Shown: positions 1 through 12,104 of the stretch, piece after piece
Layout of the letters: each line of letters opens with the position of its first letter
How positions within the stretch are numbered: the stretch's first letter is position 1
Assembly: GCA_963691655.1 (NCBI GenBank)
Contig: OY829328.1
Location: 35,049,890-35,113,889, forward strand
Length of the DNA stretch: 64,000 bases
Reading direction: 5' to 3'
DNA from: Toxonevra muliebris
Taxonomy: Eukaryota; Arthropoda; Insecta; Diptera; Pallopteridae
Translations under genes and position numbers: made by a program
The notes under the pieces: model-generated
What the model saw: only the letters and a program-made list of their open reading frames with translations
What the model was told of the DNA's origin: nothing
Databases searched by the model: none

Positions 1-95
1 CGTTTGGAATCGGCGTTAAACTGTAGGTCCAACTGTGTGGTATCACAATGGGCCGTTTAGGCCTAAGTGTGTCTCTAGATAGCCACTGGATAACC
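1..95 (+). repeat. 3' half of a SINE/LINE-tail repeat, cut by the window edge
   Basis: This stretch is nearly identical, in opposite orientation, to the 3' half of the SINE at 31562-31874. It shares the ATCGGCGTTAAACTGTAGG core and the GTATCACAATGGGCCG tail motif, but lacks the terminal CCTAA repeats. The head lies outside the window. Confidence 0.7.
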
Positions 96-849
96 CTTTT
101 CTCCAATCTTCATATTTTCTTAGAACTATTGTATTCTTCATCACATTGAAAGTATTAATCCTCTAGCAGGCAGGACCATCCTCCAGGCGGACAACCGCCT
201 GATACAATTTAAGGAACGTTTAAAATTTTTTATGTGTATTCATACTGCTCAGTCGATAGATGAATACCGGAGCTGCATGTTGCGTTTCTATCGTCAGTTG
301 AAGGTCAGATTTCGAGAAATTAACGAAACAAAATTATTCTGTGATATTAAAATTATTTGCGATAATTTTAATTATTGAAAAAAAAAAAAATATTTATAGT
401 TATTTGTTGGAGTTGAAAAAGTATAAGAAAGTAGGAAATTGATTGTATTTTACATTTATGAAATTTCAATACATAATAATTTTTAACTTTTTCATTTATC
501 GGGACCACGAGCTTCTTGATGGACCACCTATTTTTCCACCTCGATCTAAAATAATGACTCTAATTCGATTTTCTACTAAATTTCCGAGTTTTATACATTA
601 AAATCAACCAATCCTCATATTTTTTTAGTTATGAAAAAAATTGGCTTGCTAGGGGATTAAAGTAGTGGCATGAAACAAAATAAATCTTTCTGGAAATAGT
701 ATAAATTCTTAAAAAAATTAAAACCGATATTAAAAAAAAAATAGATTTTTTAGCAATCATGGAGCAGGAATGTGGAGGAGAGGAGGAAAAGAAGGACTAA
801 GTGCTTTTTACGTTTGCAAATATACCTTCGGAAAGAAATAGAGACTGCA
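96..849. other. Gene-free AT-rich stretch
   Basis: No coding or RNA gene is recognisable. There is a small 7-bp hairpin near 185-202 (CAGGCGG/CCGCCTG) and several A-tracts. Confidence 0.4.
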
Positions 850-1312
850 ACCATACATCACTCATTGTCCAATTATAAGACCAACTATTTCTTACGGATC
901 CGTGGCCTGGTGGAAGCCAACAAGCGTAAAAAGTAACTCGACTGAACTTGGCAAGGTCCAAAGACTTGCTCTGACGGGTACAACAGGAGCAGTAAGGAGC
1001 ACACCACAAGCGGGGGTTGAGACGATGCTCTTACCTCTAAATCTGTGTATAAATAAAAAATGAAAGTGGGAACTGAAGATGACCCACCAGCAGATGTAAC
1101 AATACTTCCGCCGATTGGATAGTCGAACAATGTAAATGATAATATTGTGGAAGCTGTAACTGCAATGATCACGGGACACTTTGCCGTTGGAAAACGATTA
1201 CTGCAGAAATTACGGTGATATAGAGAAAGTTGAATCAATCCATCATCTACTCTGTGGATACACTGCACTCCGCGTAATGGGAGCAAGGTTCTTCGACAAC
1301 TTTTATGGTTAA
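850..1312 (+). mobile_element. Degenerate non-LTR retrotransposon (LINE) 3' fragment
   Basis: Translating across frames gives a reverse-transcriptase thumb-like segment (RPTISYGSVAWW, then LGKVQRLALTGTTGA). Near 1200-1310 there is the typical LINE C-terminal zinc-knuckle end (CRNYGD..ESIHHLLCGYTALR..GARFFDN). The RNase H part is mostly missing and the frame changes several times. It resembles the LOA/I-type LINEs further right. It is a dead fragment. Confidence 0.6.
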
Positions 1313-1317
1313 ACCTC

Positions 1318-1786
1318 TTGAGTTTTCTGAGCACCAGACGTTTTCCTTATTTACGTAGCCAGAGAGTTAAAAGTGGGCATCATCGCCGAGAATAATTTTC
1401 CTGAAAAAATTGGGGTCAGTTTTTTGCATTTTAAGCAAACGTCTGAAGTTGGCTTTAATTCTTGTGTCAGCTGGGCTTTGTAAGCATTGAGGCTCCAGTT
1501 TTGCGAACGTCTTCGAATTAACATACGAAGGTTTTTGGTAATATTTTCAGTTGATCTGGATAGCCGAGCACGAGTTGAGTTTCAATAAATTCACAAATGT
1601 AAGATGAGAAGAAACTTCATTTCGACCAAACGCAGTACGAGCTGTCTCTGTTGAAACTTTCACCATTTGTTTTGCTCCATTTTCATTAACCGTAGAATTT
1701 TTACTACCTAGTTATCAGATAGATCTAAATTTAACATATGAAAATAGCGCGCAGTTTAAAATGAAACCTATTCTTGAAACACCCTT
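1318..1786 (-). mobile_element. Truncated IS630/Tc1-mariner-type transposase fragment
   Basis: On the minus strand, frame-shifted pieces read LRMQ/LKMQKTDPNFFRKI, ILGDDAHF, LSGYVNKENVW. This is the first-aspartate region (usual form SDEAHF..LSGYVNKQN) of a transposase group common in insects. The right end (AAGGGTGTTTCAAGAATAGG read on the minus strand at 1786) looks like a terminal inverted repeat. The catalytic C-terminal half is absent, and the fragment abuts the LINE fragment at 1312. Confidence 0.5.
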
Positions 1787-3289
1787 AATAGGTACTCATA
1801 GCTGCCAACACCAAATTCTTAGTTATTATTTTTTAGAATATAAAGTTTAAGATTAAAGCTGAATACCATAAAGCGAAAATATTTTTTCAGTGCGCACACA
1901 ACATTTGGCCATAATCAGGCGCCTGAAAGCCAACTCTAACATACTTCGATTTTCTGATTATCATAGCAAAAATAAGAACAGAGAAATATCCTCTTACCTC
2001 TATCGCTTTTACGACTTTATTTTGTTGTTTTTTGTGGGATGCCAGTAGGCAAATTCAGCTCTTCATACATACACAATATATTTGAGCTTATTACATATTG
2101 TTATTATTATCGTTATTATTAAACAAAAATTCTTTTCATTTTTGAGAACCTTTAAAACAAGGACCGCCGCCTTTCCCCATTACAAAGAGTTTTTGTGTAA
2201 TATGTAAAATAAATTAAAATATTTGGAATACATTGCTGCAGAAAATTTGTAATTAAGTGTAATTAAGTTTAAATATTTCACAATTTGCTGGCAAGCTATT
2301 ATTCAACATTCTGTAAAGAGGGAGGAGAAGTGAAAAAATTCGGATATGATAAGATATGAGTTCAAAAAAGTTCAAACACTTATCGCATACATAAAATAGT
2401 CTTAAAATTTTATATGCTCTCATTACAAATTATATACAATTAATTGCGGAAGATTTACAGAATTACATATAAACATTTTGTGTTTAAAAATCGCTTCTAT
2501 AAGAAAATATTTTTATTTGCGTCATAAAGTTGTAAAAAATATTGGGAATTGATTCGTAAAATCTGTTAAGTTCACAAAATAAATTAATTACATTTTTATG
2601 TATTCCTATTAAGTTTTAAATAAAAACTTGCTCTTTCGATAAAACGCACTGCTTTAAAAATATAAAATGCATAAATTTATTTTAATATTATTATTTGCCT
2701 TGTGCAGCAAGTTTCCAACTTGAACGTTGTGGAAAAATTAGGTCAATGGAGTGGAGCAAACCGTTTCGACTCCGATGATGGCGACGACGAAGAGAAAAAT
2801 ATGACAATTTTATTTATGGAACCACTTGTTTGGCTGCAGTTGGTTGGTGCGTTAACGAGCTTCATCCGAATCGAGTGACGGTGATGGTGGAAATAGATGG
2901 AAATAGCATCAATGCAGGGTAACAGCGAGGAAAAACAACAACGTACATTATCTCTACGAATAAAATATACGAATTTAAATGTCATCCAAAAGTCAATTAG
3001 ACGATTAAAAGATTTATTAAATTTTTTTTACGTAAAAGTTTGTTATTTAAGCATTTTCGTAAAGCGTGATAATATGACTACGTGATGGATTTATAGATTG
3101 TTAGTTTTGGGAATTAAATTTTATTTTAAAGAAATTGTAGAAAAATAAAAATGCTTCAAATAAAATCTAGTCATGTTGATTTTATGGTTAGTTTCGCATT
3201 TGTCGATTGAAAATTACAGGAAAATTAAAAACGAAGAAGTTCGGGAACAACAATTGATTTAGGAGAAATTTATTGAAATTTCGAATATA
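1787..3289. other. Gene-free interval with one less AT-rich island
   Basis: Mostly AT-rich with poly-purine and poly-pyrimidine tracts. The stretch 2740-2890 is less AT-rich and has short open frames on both strands, including a D/E-rich plus-strand peptide. I recognise no product and do not call a gene. Confidence 0.3.
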
Positions 3290-3291
3290 TA

Positions 3292-4416
3292 AGGAGTGAG
3301 ATTGAAAAAATCTTAACACACGTTTTACCTAATAAGTTTTTTGGGTGTAAAATTTAAAAATTTCTTTGATCTAGTTATCTTTGAAAAATATTTCAGTTGT
3401 TATATTTAATGACAAACATGTTGATTTATTGTGAGTTTGATCAAAATGAGTGAAGAAAAAGAAGTATGTCTTAAAATTATTAAAAATTAAAAAAAAAATC
3501 CAAATTGGTCCTACAAAAAATTGCCCAAAGAATTGAAGGTCTGCCGTCAAATTGTTTCCAATTTTATTAAACAGTTTCAGGAGAATTTGACCATCGATAG
3601 GAAACCTGATTCGAGAAGAAAACAAGGACCACATGATATTGGAAAAGCCAAGAAAATGGAAAGCATATTGAAAAGATCTCCAAACACATCGGGTAGAAAA
3701 GCTGCCCGGTTAGCCTAGTGCTCCGAAAAGTTCCAGACAGGAATGCTGCAAAAAATTTAGATGCCAAAAGTAGGGCTCGGAAATTAAAATCGAATTTAAT
3801 ACAAAAATATTCATGTTGTATAATGGACGACGAAACGTATGTACTGGCAGATTTTACGCAGCTTCCGGGTCAAAATTCTTATGTTGCTGATGCTCGAGGA
3901 AATGTCGAAGAACAATTTAGAATCCAAAGAATGTTTGAAAAAACGACTTCTTTCTTTCATAAGAGAGCACAATGTGTCCACATATTTTTGGCCCGATTTG
4001 GCATCATGTCACTACGACAAGAAAGCTCTGGAGTGATGCCAAAGTAATAACATAGTTTTTGTACCAAGAGAGGCCAATCCTCCAAATTGTCCGGAGCTAA
4101 GACTAGTGGAGAGATATTGGGCTCTTGTGAAAGAAACTTAAAAAGCACAAAAAAGGTGTCCCAAAATATCGAAGATTTTAAAAGGAGATGGGCAAACTGT
4201 TCCAAAAAGCTGTCTGAAACAACTATCAAATCTCTAATGGAAGGTGTAACAATAAACGTCCACGAGTTCATAAATAGTGGTTAGAACTAAAAAAGTTATA
4301 TTTTTATGTAATTTGTAAAATATTATCAATTAAATAAAAAAAATCAAAACTCTAAGATCAACCGTTTAAAAATTATTGAATTTTATATATGTTAAGATTT
4401 TTTCGATCTCACTCCT
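3292..4416 (+). mobile_element. Defective Tc1/mariner element, DD37E type (copy 1)
   Basis: A 1,125-bp element is flanked by TA on both sides. Its terminal inverted repeats start AGGAGTGAGATYGAAAAAAT. The decayed transposase frame shows an N-terminal HTH region (ELKVCRQIVSNFIKQF), the first acidic site MDDETYV, the second FWPDLASCHYDKKALE-like block and the third PPNCPELR..VERYWALV. The spacing between second D and E is 37 residues, which fits the DD37E lineage described in mosquitoes and other insects. Relative to copy 2 (52854-54197) it has lost about 60 bp after the HTH region and a second block before the second catalytic motif, and carries stop codons. It cannot encode active transposase. 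Confidence 0.85.
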
Positions 4417-4418
4417 TA

Positions 4419-5657
4419 TAAACCAAATTTCATCTCTAGGAGGGGGAGCACCAATTTTGTTTTTTTGAGTACTCAATGCACACAATTCTATATTATCTAC
4501 TCTATGTTCAACGTTTTTTAAACATGTAATGCATTAAGAACTAATTAAACATTTTATTGTATACATTTTATGTATAATATTTAAGTAGCCATCGATTATG
4601 TGCTCAAGATTTATTATGAAAACAATACTTCACAAAATAAAAGTCAGCTGAAATGGGCATGTCACTTCAAAAAGATAATTTTTTACATTTGTATTAGCAC
4701 AATTTCCTATGAAATTAAGAAATTAAACGCAATCACAGCACATCATAACATATTAGCCTCGCCTTAACTTCGTATACTAAGAGTAACTAACATTCATTAA
4801 AACAGAAACACGCAAACAATAAGTAAATAATAATAACTGCGAAATTGTGAAAATTAACACGGATAGGGCAAGATAATAATAAAAAAAAAAAACAATTTGC
4901 ATACATGCTCGTACAGTCATTAAAACAAATGTAATGAAAATTTTCAATTTCAACACAACAAAACAATATAAAATGAGTCATGCAGTCAGTTGCCAATTGC
5001 TGGAAAATATATTCACATGGTAATCGACACATTAAATGATATAACTGCATGCATTTGCGAAAATAAAAACATTTCAAGAATACTAAATATTTTAAAAATA
5101 AACTCATATAACAACAACAATGAAAAGAACCAAACTTAACTCATATTTCAGCTTTGAGCGATTGAGAATAATAAACGAAATTCACAATTAAAATTATTAT
5201 TGAATTATTTTGGTTCAGTGTCAAGCAGTTTTAAGATAGCAATTAATTCATTGCTGAATATCGGATTAATAAATATAAACAACATATACAAATTTGTATC
5301 TCTGAATATGGTATAATAAATGGAATGTAGAGAATTACGCCTACATTCCATAAAATAAAGTGTTACAGAAATCTATTTAGGAAAAATTTAACAAGATTAA
5401 CATATTCACTAGCACATGTTTTTTTTTTACAAATAATGACGATTAATAAGCAGCATGGTAGCTTTTACTAAGAAACATTTTATACGACGGTTAAGATTAG
5501 TAAGATTCGTTAGTTCTTCTACTCATATTGAGAGAAATTTAATGGAAAACAACAACAATAATTGCACAAAACGGGGGAATTTGCTTACACACAACAAAAT
5601 ATGTTCTGGAAATAGTTCAACTGTGATATAGAGTAATGAACTATCGAAACAATGTCA
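4419..5657. other. Gene-free AT-rich interval
   Basis: No gene seen. A 10-bp inverted repeat with a 10-nt loop lies at 5321-5350 (TGGAATGTAG/CTACATTCCA). Confidence 0.4.
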
Positions 5658-5661
5658 TTAA

Positions 5662-5799
5662 CCCATTAATTGACAATGGCGCGAAAACGCACTATTTTTA
5701 ATCTTTAAAATAACACTTTTAGTCTATAAAAATCACACTTTTAATTTATAAAAACACAATTTTTAGTGGTTCGTTTTCGCACCATTGTCAATTAATGGG
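5662..5799. mobile_element. Short TTAA-flanked MITE (piggyBac-like)
   Basis: A 138-bp element has long terminal inverted repeats: CCCATTAATTGACAATGG at the left and its exact complement at the right, continuing with one mismatch into GCGAAAACG. It is flanked by TTAA at the left (5658-5661) and TTAG at the right (5800-5803), which fits a mutated TTAA target duplication. There is no coding capacity. Confidence 0.75.
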
Positions 5800-5803
5800 T
5801 TAG

Positions 5804-7094
5804 GAGTTTCTATTAAAGCGTGTAATCTCGTACAGTGTTTAAGCCTCGGAATTTTGCAATTCACTTTTCACGAAGGCACTATGTGACGACAGTGTAAATC
5901 GGAAAGTGTAAAGCGACACAAAGCTAGACGCAGTAATTGACATAATAAAAATTAATAATGTTTCCACGACGACAAAAATAAACGGAAAAGTTAAATTGCT
6001 AAATTTTCTAGAAAATAAAGCTTTATATTGTTTATTATTATGAATTACTATTATTATTATGAATTATTAATATTATTGCTCAGTGTTACAAAACAATAGT
6101 GTTTTCTTTACTGATGAAAAAAAGAAAGAGGAAACGTAGTACTACTAAATAGGTACAAAAGTCTTTACCCACTGCATTTACTATTAAGTTTCTTTGGCTG
6201 CACCACTAAAATAATCATGTCTAATTACGAGAGACTTTACCCAACAAAACAGCCCCGGAATATTACGAGGTGCGTGTAAACTATTTCTCAAACAAATTTT
6301 GACAGTTTTGACACCCTTTACAAGAATTTTCATGTTTTTAATGAAGACCCTTATTATGTTTAGTTCGTTTCAAAATATTTGATATTTTAGTCTCGCGTGT
6401 TGAGCGAATTTTACTGCCACTCAATAGAAACCAACGGCTATGATTGGTCATAAGTTCGTATCGATGAATATTAATCGCAAGGTATATTTTACATGTGTTT
6501 TTTTTTTTCTTAACCTTTTGAATTTTTTCCAGCGAAAAAAAAAATGTTTTGTTCAGTTTTGTGTTTCATGGGGACACTGAACTAAAAAAAAATCAAAGTG
6601 TTCAAATGATGATGTAGTTGCAATGTCCTCATTTGTGGCCAAACGTAGTCACCAAAAGTAGAAGTAATTGAGCAAATTTGAACATCCGTTTCTTTGTATT
6701 TAGATCCTACTATAAAAAAATTATATGAAACTTTTGGTAATACGTAAAAATATTATATGGAGCAAAAAAAAAAAAATAACCTACCAAATTATTTCTATAA
6801 ATTTAAAACATGAAAACACGCTAAAAAATATTATGTTTTCCACACAACAAAAAAATGTGAGGAGACGATAAATAAATGACCGAAAATGTATCAATCAATA
6901 CTGCTGGAAATTCCCTCTAATTTTTAACTTTGAACGAGACAAAAGTGAAGAAAGAAGCTTTTAGAAAAGAGTTTGCAAGAAAAATTGCTTCCAGTTCTTA
7001 ATATGCTCTTCTTTAAGAGTATGTACGCAATTGTGTACACCAAGAGTCCAAGGGTTAAAAAACAATCACGTTACTTAATATTATACTTTGTGCT
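5804..7094. other. Gene-free AT-rich interval
   Basis: No gene or clear mobile element recognised. Many poly-A and poly-T tracts are present. Confidence 0.4.
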
Positions 7095-7098
7095 TTAA

Positions 7099-7778
7099 GG
7101 GGACATGTTAAAACTTTGAAATTCTATAAAAAAAAAACACGATAGATAGAGGCTTGAAATATTTTTTGATTTATAATACATCTAATTATCTTTAAATTGT
7201 TTTTTTTTTTTTTTTTTTTTTCAATTTGATTTAATAGTTTTACTGTAGATGGCGTCAAAAAAAAATCGCCATTTTAATCGGCGGGTGTTCTAGAATTCCT
7301 CCGGGTGCTCCAAAACAAAAAAACTCAATAAATATCTAAAAATAGGTATATCAATAAAAAATGACTCTTTCGCCAAGCTTTAATTAAAAAAACAAAAACG
7401 AATTTTGCCAAAAATGATCCTTTCTAAGAGGTGTAAAAAAAAACAAGTAATCTGCTATCGTAATAATAGTCTATTTTATAAAAATATTTCTGACAAAATG
7501 AGCCTAGGTAGAATAAAATCCATCAAGTATTTCAAAAGTTAGAACACTTTGACAAAGTATATTTCGAGAAAAACGCTTTTAAAAATAGTGCAGTTGTAGC
7601 GCGGCTTTGAGATTCTTATAGCACTCATAATATACGCGCGCTTATATAAATGCGTACATTTTAACAACCATTTATTTTTAAACACTTTTTTAGATACTAT
7701 TTTAGACCACTATAAGGAACTTTTTTATGCAAAAAAAAATAATACAATTTTTTATCCCCGAACAATAGACATGTCCCG
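7099..7778. mobile_element. Putative non-autonomous TTAA-flanked element
   Basis: Both sides carry TTAA (7095-7098 and 7779-7782). Inside these, the left end reads GGGGACATGT and the right end, reverse-complemented, CGGGACATGT, matching 9 of 10 bases. No open frame is present. The inverted repeat is short, so the call rests on TTAA plus TIR together. Confidence 0.5.
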
Positions 7779-7782
7779 TTAA

Positions 7783-9400
7783 TTGGATTTTGGTATATAT
7801 CCTCACTGCTTATAACAGAAAATATGTGAATTCATCATACTTTCAACTCGTTCCTGTAATAAAGCAAACAACGTTGCAACGTTTGGAAATTTCCACATTT
7901 TTATTTGAATAATAATGAAGGTTTTTTTTTTTTTTTTGCAATTTAAAATATGTCATATAGTCAATACAGTTTGTTTTTATTTTCTTTATTTTCACTTTTT
8001 GCACAACATTATGCATATACATTCTCACTTTTACGATTGCTTTTAGTTATGAACAAGCACACTTAGATTTCATACTTTCGCAATACAAAATGCTTTAACA
8101 GAACAGTTTCTACAGTTGCTAAGATGATTTCTTAATTCCAAGTAAAAATTTTTTTTAGCATGGCACTTTGGCAGCTGCATTATTAACAAACATGGCTAGT
8201 TAGTTTGAATTAACATTTAAGAATTTAGTCATAAAATAATAAAATTTATTTATACCATCAACATATTTACATATATGTATACAAATGGAAATCAATGAGA
8301 GAACTTTCCAATAGAATGGCTACACAATATGCTAAAGCTAAAATAAATTATAGTTGGTCAGTTGATCGGTATACACACATAGTTTATAGTTCCAGTTGAC
8401 ATATTTTCATTTGAAATCATAAACATGAACATAATAGTAACAGTCAACAACCAATATCAAATCTGTGCAACGAATATTCTATTTTAATAATTAGTTTGCT
8501 CCTCGTTTTTTTTTTTTAATGAAAATCAAAACTGTAGAGATATTATAATGAAATTTAAGCTTGCAGTCGTACATGTACATTTTTTACTATCAGTTTCGCA
8601 TGAGCTATTACGAAATTATTGAGTAGAAAATTTTAATTTTAAATGATAATAATAAAAAAAAATAAAACAAAAATAGGGAAAAAAAATTACTAACAATTAA
8701 TATGAATTTAATGTAGGGGAAAACAAAAACACTTGCTGCTGCTACAAATTAGGAGGAAGTAGACTTAAATTTATTTTACGCTTGAATGATATTTATACCA
8801 ATGATGAATAATATGAGAATATTAAACTACCTTTTTTCAGAATAAAAATGGATTTTTATGAAAAATCTTTAATTTAACCTTTTTTGCTTTTTTTTTTACT
8901 TTTAGCTTATTAAATAAAAATCTTAATATTATTTTTATTTAAATGCTTTGAGTTAATTGTGTCCTCAAAAAGTTTTTTTTATTCACCTACAATGAAATTA
9001 CATTTTCCTGTAAATATCCTTCTTGTGCATCCTATTTTTTTTTTTGTTTTTCGCATCCCACAGCAATTAAATCATGGATGAAATAAAATTGTCGCTTGCA
9101 CTAGCAAGCGGACAGTCAAAGGAAATAAATTTTTCAGGACATTGCAAACAGGATACTTGAAATTTAATTAAGATGCAGTTAGTTGCATGAGGTTTAATGT
9201 AGTTAAATAAAAAGTTGTATACTATATAAAATATAAATAGAAGAAATGGAGTTATAGCTGGTGAATAAGTTCGAAAACTTTACTTCCGAAAAAGAGAAAT
9301 GGTTTCTGTAAATGTTATAAAGAGATAGTTATGGATAATAATTTATACACATACTAGGCTATCTGTTTCTGTTGATAAAAATAAACAAAACTTTATTTTC
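7783..9400. other. Gene-free AT-rich interval
   Basis: Long poly-T/poly-A runs (for example 7923-7938) and no recognisable coding, RNA or transposon signature. Confidence 0.4.
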
Positions 9401-9404
9401 AATG

Positions 9405-10050
9405 CAAGGGCTAGAGAGACTTAGAGATTACACTCATTTGGGCGCCAGGGCATAAGGGAAATGTTGGCAATGAAATGGCAGTTGAACTTGCTGAAAAAAA
9501 AGGCTCATCCAGTGAATTTATTGGACCACAACTATTCTGCGGCTCATCATGGAGTTCAGTTAAACTCAGTTTAAAAATATTGGTTGAATAATAATTCGCT
9601 ACAATACTGGAGGAAACCCCCCGGACAGACAAACTAAAAAATTCATGCCAAAGGTGTACCATAATAGAACTAAGCAATTGTTTAATTTAGGTAGAAAACA
9701 AACCCGAATTACCACAAGGTTCTACACAGGGTATTGTAGGGTCAACAAACACTTATCAACCTTGGGTTTAGTACAGGACGATCTGTGTCGAATGTGTAAC
9801 GAGGAGGAAGAAACAGCAGAACATATCCTATGCCACTGTGAAGGTTTGATGAGGACTTAGGAAACTCTATTCTACAACCGTAATACATAGCTGATAGTTC
9901 TCCTAAAGAGATAATAAATTTCCTCAAGGGGAAATAAACTCATAGGAGAGCTGTAAAATACATTAATTCCTCGGGGGGTATTACAAAAGGCCCAAGTTGG
10001 CCGCAGTATATGGGATCGTCTTGCCCACCTCTCTAACGATCTAATCTAAT
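9405..10050 (+). mobile_element. LINE 3' fragment: RNase H, zinc knuckle and tail
   Basis: The plus strand encodes the end of a LINE ORF2. It has an RNase H core (LIWAPGHKGNVGNEMAVELA), then at 9645-9860 the frame ending DLCRMCNEEEETAEHILCHC, the usual C-terminal zinc-knuckle motif. Stops and frameshifts separate the parts. Downstream at about 9976 the motif GTATTACAAAAGGCCC resembles the 3'-tail motif of the other LINEs and of the SINE at 31562. It is 5'-truncated and inactive. Confidence 0.75.
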
Positions 10051-11392
10051 GTAGAGATTACTACAGCATGTAAATAAAACCAAATAACTTGATGTGTGGC
10101 CAATCAAATTTAAGTTTGCTTTACAAGATTTAGTAATTATAACCATTCGCAGAGAGAATAATCCGCTATACCACTTTCAATATGCGCAGAAGAAATAAAA
10201 ACTCAGTTGAAATGAAGTTCATTTAATGAACTACATACTTACATATCGCTGCCTCAATTTTGTTATTTAGAGTACTACTTCGAGAATTTTTAATTTAACC
10301 AAAAAAAATATATAGTAAGTTTTCGGTTCGGTGCAGGTCTCTAAAATTTCTGTGACACAGGTCCTGTGCAGTTGCTTATGGTCCGTAATATTCGAATAAA
10401 CAGATACAAAAATTTATCAACAGCAAATCGGACTTTTCTCTTTGGTGTTTTTTGAAGTCTAAAAATTATGCCAACAAAGCCACTACCACCGACGATTTAC
10501 GTGGCTGTTCACACAGGCGCAAGTAGTTAAAAAAAGACAGGCGAGTTTATACATCTTTCTTACTACCCATTTGTGCTTAACATAACATTTTTTGGTTAAC
10601 ATTTTTTCTGATATGTTAACATAGAAATTTTTACATTTTGTGGTTTGTGTATTTGCTAAGATAGCCACGCGTGGCTATCTTCACACCGTTGAGGCTATTT
10701 ACCCGTTTGCTATTCTATATTAATTCTTTACATACTGTATAGTTTATGAATTAATAACAAATTTACAATTTGCAATTAATAACCTGTGATCCAAATTACT
10801 TTTTGCGCGAGCGTAATGCTGGAGAGAACAAATCTAAATTGAGACAGCATTAGTAAAATTCTCTCTAGCAATATTTTAAGCGGTTTTATTATTATTTCTG
10901 TTAATTTTTATTATTTTCTATTTGCGTTTTCAAAAACTTATTAATTTTTTATTCACGATTTTCTACGGTGCATCCTTCTTGCAAAGGAGTAAAGAGACAA
11001 AACTCTGGCAAAAGGAAATGTAAAAGAACGAGTTTAACACTGGCTAACAACAAAAAGTGTCTTCAAAGATGTGACTTTTACACCCCCTGTACCGCTCATG
11101 AGCTCATGATGGCGCTGACTGGTGAATGTCAGAACGCATTGCATTTTCTGCTTACTCATACTTTTTTCGTATGCTTTGCCATGCATATATTTGCGTGCCC
11201 GTATTTCTTTGCTGGCAACAACCTGTTTTCTCTTGTTGTGTTTGTATATGAATACGTTTATTCCTTTTAGTACCTTTTTATTTGTTTTGCCTTTTTTCTT
11301 TTATTTTTCATATTAGGAAGGGTGCATCATCGCCTTATAGGCGGTTGCTGTTTTGTGCAAATGCATGTATCGCACCTCCACTTTATTTCTGT
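10051..11392. other. Gene-free interval
   Basis: No gene recognised. It contains a perfect palindrome (10658-10681, listed separately). A similar CGTGGCT..TTCACAC motif lies near 10490-10505, so a small mobile element may be present. Confidence 0.35.
10658..10681. repeat. Perfect 24-bp palindrome
   Basis: AAGATAGCCACG is followed directly by its exact reverse complement, with no loop. It may be a head-to-head junction of two transposon ends or an unidentified binding site. Confidence 0.7.
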
Positions 11393-11396
11393 TTAA

Positions 11397-12100
11397 GGGT
11401 ACCCCCCCATTCTCGGGTTCAAAAAATCGATTTTTTTTTATTGTCTTGTTCGAAACCAAGAAAACCAAGCCTATGAAAAGTCTGAAGGGATTTTGTATGG
11501 ACCAGGCATAGCTGATTGAAGGTGAGTTGGTTTTATACACGAAACATTGCTTCACAAAACTTTAAACGCATTTTTCTCGAAACAGTATTTTTACGATTGG
11601 GGGACTTTGTAACTCAAAAACTATTCAAGCAATCGCTTTGAAATTTTGCAATGTTGTTTAATACATCAATAGCTATAACTTAGACTATTATCAAGAAGAT
11701 TGATAAAGATTTTCTATAATTTTCAGCTCAGTTTTTAACCAAAAAGCATTGAATTTTCGAAAAAATACATTCAAAGGTCCGCCATTTTGTGAATTTTTGT
11801 CCGAAATGAATAATAATAGTCTATGTTATCGAAAAACATGTACTTCATCTAATACTGTTTGATTTTTTGATTTCAGACATTCCAGTGATTTGCAATCGTT
11901 CCCGCCATCAAAAAACAGGCTTTTAATGACGACGAAAATGTTGCTAAAATGTTTGTAAAACAACAATGTAAGAATTTTTTCTTGTTTTTAAAGTTTCGAA
12001 ATACATATGCGCAGATATCCAAACCTCAAAAATTGATTTTTGTTTATTTACCAGCCCATTGAATATCGCGGAAATTCTAAATCTAGAATGTGGGGTACCC
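11397..12100. mobile_element. Putative non-autonomous TTAA-flanked element
   Basis: TTAA flanks at 11393-11396 and 12101-12104. Termini GGGTACCCC at the left and its complement at the right, with ATTCT shared a few bases inside. 704 bp with no coding frame. Same TTAA-target pattern as the elements at 5662, 7099, 27440 and 29670. Confidence 0.6.
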
Positions 12101-12104
12101 TTAA

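Noticed and set aside
2743..2985. Minus-strand open frame of 80 residues in a less AT-rich island
   Set aside because: No recognisable motif, no splice context or partner exon, and the opposite strand is equally open.
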